Source of the DNA: Monosiga brevicollis MX1
Taxonomy: Eukaryota; Opisthokonta; Choanoflagellata; Craspedida; Salpingoecidae
DNA length: 64,000 bases
Assembly (NCBI RefSeq): GCF_000002865.3
Contig: NW_001865047.1
Span: forward strand, 525,139-589,138
Direction: 5' to 3'
This document shows positions 59,498 to 64,000 of this stretch, piece by piece; the stretch's first letter is position 1, and each line of letters opens with the position of its first letter. The notes beneath the pieces are model-generated. The model saw nothing but the letters and a program-made list of their open reading frames with translations, was not told the origin of the DNA and ran no database searches. The position numbers and the translations under genes are program-made.

Positions 59498-59545
59498 CAC
59501 ACAACAACACATTGACCGCGTGCTCTCTCTCTCTCTAATTTTCTG
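59466..59545. repeat. CA microsatellite and short CT tract
   Basis: CA repeats to about 59503, then a CT run (about 59524-59536) some 320 nt upstream of the RBM28-like start. They are in the 709-bp divergent gap 59150-59858, where no exon is supported. Confidence 0.9.
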
Positions 59546-59858
59546 AGAGGGGACGCGGCTCGAGGTAAGGGCTGTGACATGCACGCATCGCGGGCGAGGT
59601 TGCCGTGGCTGGGGGAGGTAGAAGTGGGGATGGAGCGTCGGGGGGGAGGGGGGAGAAGGTGTGAATTGAACGGGTGGGGGGAAGAGAGGAAGAAAGGAGG
59701 GTCCGGTGATCGACATTGAAAGGGCGCTGCATCATGGTTGGGAGCATGGATCGAGGTTGTGCGTTGACAGATGACTGGTATGCGCGGCCCGTAGCGCACG
59801 CAGACCTTCCTCGGAACGAGTGTTGGACGGGTGGTGTTGTGTGTGAAATCGCGCCAAC

Positions 59859-62800
59859 ATGGTGGGCAAGGCCAAGCGCCAACTCCGGCGGCAAGAGCAT
59901 GACGCTCAGGGTGATGGCGCCAAAACAACCCTCTTTGTGCGCAACCTGGCCTTTAGGTGAGTAGAGCTACCTGCCCTGTACACGGCTTGTCGCCACCCGA
60001 GATGTTGCTCACGCCTCTCGTTGACCGATTGCCCATCGACTAGCGTGACGAGCCAGGATCTCGAGGATCTTTTCAGTGACATTGCCCCGGTCAAACAGTG
60101 CTTTGTCGTCAACGACTCTCAGACCGGCCAAAGTCGAGGCTTTGGGTGCGTTGTTCCCAGCCTGCCACACACGAGAGCATTCCAAATGCCACGCCTCCGT
60201 TTCCTAGCATCGGCATTTTGCTCACGCGTGAATGTTCGTCTTTCACTCCTTTGGCGGAATCCAGATATGTGCGCTTTGCGCTGCACGATGATGCAGCCGA
60301 AGCTCTGAACAAGTTTCAAAACTCGCCGTGCCAGGGCCGAAACCTCAAATTGGATTGGGCCGAGCGACGTCAGCCTGAGACGGTCTGTTACCCTGTATTT
60401 AGGGCTTGACTTTGACCGTCACGGAATTCCATAATGGCTTGCTTGCTTAGAGAAACCAATCCACAACCAGCCCAAGCTCCGCCCTCAAAGCTCACGCCTG
60501 ATCGGGGCACCCGTGCTGAATTCCAATAGGTTCGTCGGCCCGAGCGCAAGTCACACCAAGCCGCTGCTCCAGTCGATGAAGACGATGATGCGCAAGAAGC
60601 CGCGGAAGACGCAGAAGACGCGACAACATCTGCCGCTGACCAGGACCAGGCATCGGCTTCCGAAAGCTCGTCAGACAACGACAGCGATGAGGAAGAGGAT
60701 GAGGAAGCAGCCGAGGAGCAGGCAGAGGACAGTGATGAGGAGGAGGAAGTCGAAGCGGATACCAATCTTGATGACGAAGAGGATCACAGCGATGTCGAGG
60801 AAGAAGAGGCCGCAACACCCCCCTCCCAGCTCAAGCAGCACATGGTGCGCTCGGATGACGACGAGCCCGCCGCAGCACCCGCCGCACCTGCAGCCAAACC
60901 TGTGCTCTCACAGCTGGAAGTGGAGGGCTTTGGTGAAACCGAGGAGCGCACTGTGCTGTTGACAGGCCTGGCCGATGGCACCAAGCGCAACCATGTCTAC
61001 AACAAAGCGCGCAAAGCTGGTCAAATCGAGACGGCGGTGGTGGAACAAGATGCAGAAAAGGGCCTGATTGGTCGCATCACTTTCAAGACCATTCGCGATG
61101 CGCTCAAAGGCGTGAACAAACTGCACCTTCACGAAATTCATGGCGCTCGCGTTCAGGCCGTGCTGGCCAGCCAGGCCAACAAGGCAACAACCGTCAAGCG
61201 ACCCACGAAGCGGGCCCGCCTGATCCTGCGCAACTTGGCTTTTGAAGTTGATGAAGAGAAGCTCCGTCGCAAGTTTACTCGCTTTGGCAAGATTGTCGAA
61301 ATCAAAGTGGTTCGCGACGAAAAGAATCGCTCCAAAGGTCAGCCCTTGCATCAACCCTGCCCCTGCTGCCACACGTTGCACCGTGCCAGCCATCGTGCTG
61401 TGACCCAAACCTACCTTCCTCGCTATTTTTCCTCTCACCTTCTCACTCTGCAGGTTTTGGCTTTTTGGAGTACGCAACGGTCGGCACGGGTGCCACGGCC
61501 ATTCGGGAAATGAACGGCGTTGAAATTGAGGGCCGCCCCATGGCCGTCGATTGGGCCCTCTCAAAGCGTGACTTTGAGCGCTTACAGGACGAGCTTCCGG
61601 CCGAGGAAATGAAGGGCATGGCTCCCGGCAAACTGCGCTCGGGCAAGCGCGATCACGATGACGAGGAAGGCTCGGACGAGGACATGTCTGAGGATGAGGA
61701 TGAGGATGCCGAGGAGATGGATGAAGATGAGGATGAGGAAGAAGAGCAGGATGATGAGGATGCCGAAGAGATCGAGAACGACGATGAGGACACAACAGGA
61801 CGGGCCAAGCGCAAGCACGATAAGAAACCGCGTCGCGAGGACGTCGATGAAGGCAAAACCCTGTTCATCCGGTGAGTACGCCCTTGTCGCCTCTGGTCGT
61901 CGCCAACCACGACGTGTCGCCATACCACGATGCTCTCCTTGCTCCAGGGACCGGTCGCCTCCTCACCTCCCGCATGCCCTCATTGCTTAGCAACCTGGCC
62001 TATGATATGGAAGACTACCAGTTGCAGGCCAGCCTTGGTGTTTTTGGGGATCTTGAGTACGCGGTCCTGGTGCGGGATCGTGAAACGGGGCGTGCCCGTG
62101 GCACTGGCTTTGTCAAGTTCAAAAACAAAGCCGATGCTGACAGCTGTCTGCAACGCATGGAAGACACCACACTGGTTGGTTGTGCCACTGCTGCTCGTTT
62201 CCCATCTGACCCTGCAATGGGCTGGAGACCTTCCTGACCTTGCGCCATGGATCAATCTCCTTGATAGCCGCCCTTTGAGGTCTCAGGCCGTCCCATTTCC
62301 GTCTCCCTTGCCCTCTCACGCAATCAGGTCAGAGTTGCAATGTGTGGTTTGAGCGCTGGGCTCCCAACTTGTGCCCAGCCCCCTCCGAGCTTGTTCGTCT
62401 CTTTCTTCAAGTCTGTTGGCCGAGCAACGATCCAGCATGCTCAAAACACCTGACCTTGGGGTTCACAGGCCACCGAGGTGTCTACCGAGCGCCGCGAGCA
62501 AGCTAACAAGGCAGACAAGCGAAACCTGTACCTGTCACGCGAAGGTAGATTTCTCACACAATCAAGAGCTAGCAAAGAGGGGTCACTGCCGTTGGCAGCA
62601 CATGGTATGGCTCACTGACTGCTGCGCAACTAAACTTGTTAGGCTTTATTCCTACGGACACGCAGGCCTGGGTTGACATGTCAAGCGATGACCAGCGCAA
62701 GCGTCGCAACCTAGAAATTGAGAACAAGGCCAAGATGAAGAACCCCAACATGTTTGTGTCCAAGGTATGCTGGTGCACCTGGTGCACGGCTCAGTCGCGG

Positions 62801-64000
62801 CCCGTCTCCCTGGCCAGGATCTCAAGCCCTTGCTCTGCTTGTGTAGACACGCTTGTCGGTGCACAATTTGCCCAAGATGCTCAAAGACGCGCAGCTTAAG
62901 GCCATCTTCCGCGGGGCGGGTGAGGGTGCCATCAAGCAAGTCAAGGTGGTGCGCGACCGTGCCCGCGTGGATCGCGAGGGCAATCCTCGCTCCCTGGGTT
63001 ACGGTTTCGTGGAATTCAAGGATCATGAGGTCAGTTCTCATGATTTTTTTTCCTACCCCACAAGCCAACAGCAATGCCGTGCCTGACGAGTCAAGTCGTG
63101 GCCTTTCCCCTCACTTGTTTTTTTTTTTTTTTTTTTTTTTTTTTTTCCCTTGCAGTCGGCGGTGCAAGCGCTGCGCACTATCAACAACAACCCGACCACC
63201 TTCACTGCGGAAAAACGGTATGGCAATCCTTTTGCCTTTGCTTGAACTGACCCCCCCATCGTTGTGTTATCGTTCTTTCTTGATCTGGATCGACAATCCA
63301 CCAATCTCATCGCCACTTGCTTCTCTTTAGCCCCATTGTCATGTTTGCTTGGGATAAGGTGCAAATTTTGAAGCAGCGTGAGGCGCGACAAAAACGCTTG
63401 GAGGTATGTGGCGTCTCTTTGCTCTCGTGAATTGGTGCATTCACCGCTTTGGAGGCCCAGTCTCGCAGCTTTGGTCTTCCCTCTCCCCGCGTATTTTCCT
63501 GATTCTTTTTCTGATCTTGTGCTTTGGTGCTTGTTTGCGTGTGTGCCCCTCTGTATTGTAGACCAAAAAGAAGCAGTTTGCGACGGCGGCGGATCGAGCC
63601 AAGGGCTTGGTGAGCCAGTTTGCCGCCGCCACCGGTGCGACTGTGCCAGCTGATGGTGGTGAAGCTGAGAACCAGGGTAAGCGCCAGCGCTCGCGTGGTG
63701 CCAAGCGAGCCAAGCGAGGTGATGGCGAAGGCAACGAGGAGAAGCCAGCCAAGACCGCCGCGCGGTCAGACCGGCCACGCAAGGGCCAGGCCGCTGGTGC
63801 TGCCTCCAAGGCGCCACAAGGCAACAAAGGTCCTCGCGCACCGTCTCGGGACCGCCCCGCCGCACCGGCGCAAAAGGCTGGTGCCGGTCGCGCTGGCAAG
63901 CGCCCGGACCGCAACACGCGCCGTGGGCGTGACACGGAGCTGGACCACTTGGCTCAACTTCCCAAGTCGGCACGCACCCCGAGCTCGAACAAGCGTTCGG
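59859..64000 (+). CDS. RBM28: RBM28/Nop4-like nucleolar RNA-binding protein (3' end outside window)
   Basis: Thirteen exons in phase: 59859-59956, 60044-60145, 60265-60382, 60530-61337, 61454-61871, 61991-62174, 62268-62327, 62469-62544, 62643-62764, 62847-63029, 63156-63217, 63331-63403, and 63562 to beyond the edge. RBM28 (yeast Nop4) binds pre-rRNA and is needed for 60S subunit assembly in the nucleolus. RRM1 has TLFVRNLAF and SRGFGYVRF. A weak extra RRM-like unit (TVLLTGLADGTKRNHVYNKA) follows an acidic stretch. The next RRM has LILRNLAFEVDEEKL and GFGFLEYATV, another has LFIRNLAYDMEDYQL, and the last has RLSVHNLPKMLKDAQLKAIF then LGYGFVEFKDHE. The family linker NLYLSREG and the tail INNNPTTF...KRPIVMF are conserved. 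Long Asp/Glu-rich blocks and an Ala/Arg/Lys-rich C-terminus suit nucleolar localisation. Confidence 0.93.
63118..63146. repeat. Poly-T tract at an intron acceptor
   Basis: 29 consecutive T residues directly before the CCCTTGCAG acceptor of intron 10 of the RBM28-like gene; an extreme polypyrimidine tract. Confidence 0.95.

Overview
The window looks like nuclear DNA of a choanoflagellate; Monosiga or a close relative is my inference from gene content, not a database match. It is GC-rich with densely packed genes. Most genes carry many short GT-AG introns (about 50-170 nt) with TAG or CAG acceptors. It mixes animal-type genes (reelin-like, perilipin, CEP78, MEMO1) with general eukaryotic enzymes. 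I saw no bacterial operons, no transposon or virus-like element, no CRISPR array and no convincing tRNA or rRNA gene. Two assembly gaps are present (one N at 40488, 50 Ns at 44959-45008).

Layout, left to right: a giant reelin-like secreted protein (minus, runs off the left edge, starts at 10638); an RluA-type pseudouridine synthase (minus); MEMO1 (plus), whose stop codon overlaps the stop of a convergent coiled-coil gene (minus); a perilipin (plus); a UvrD/Srs2-type helicase (minus); a single-exon thioredoxin-reductase-like flavoenzyme (minus); a WW-domain protein (plus); glutathione S-transferase kappa with a peroxisomal C-terminus (minus); a PHOSPHO-type HAD phosphatase (plus); a 2.5-kb gene-poor stretch with a degenerate hairpin repeat array; a mitochondrial-type arginase (plus); 3-hydroxyanthranilate dioxygenase (plus); CEP78 (minus); a mucin-like type I membrane protein (plus); an ankyrin-kinase-PARP fusion (plus); a His-rich protein (plus); a secreted propeller-like protein of unknown role (minus); and an RBM28/Nop4-type ribosome-biogenesis factor (plus, runs off the right edge).

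For eleven genes I closed every splice junction by hand with matching phase and no internal stop. These are the pseudouridine synthase, MEMO1, perilipin, helicase, GSTK, phosphatase, arginase, HAAO, the secreted protein, the WW protein and, within the window, the RBM28-like gene. The reelin-like gene also closes through ten exons. The genes do not form one pathway. Themes are metabolism (arginase, HAAO, GSTK, phosphatase), lipid droplets (perilipin), centriole or cilium (CEP78), and RNA modification and ribosome assembly.

The most unusual items are the single polypeptide joining ankyrin repeats, a protein kinase with a DFD motif and a PARP domain with an apparent H-Y-E triad; the reelin-repeat protein in a presumably unicellular organism, with a 7.6-kb exon; strand-polarised CT tracts upstream of most start codons; and the hairpin repeat array at 34.7-35.5 kb.
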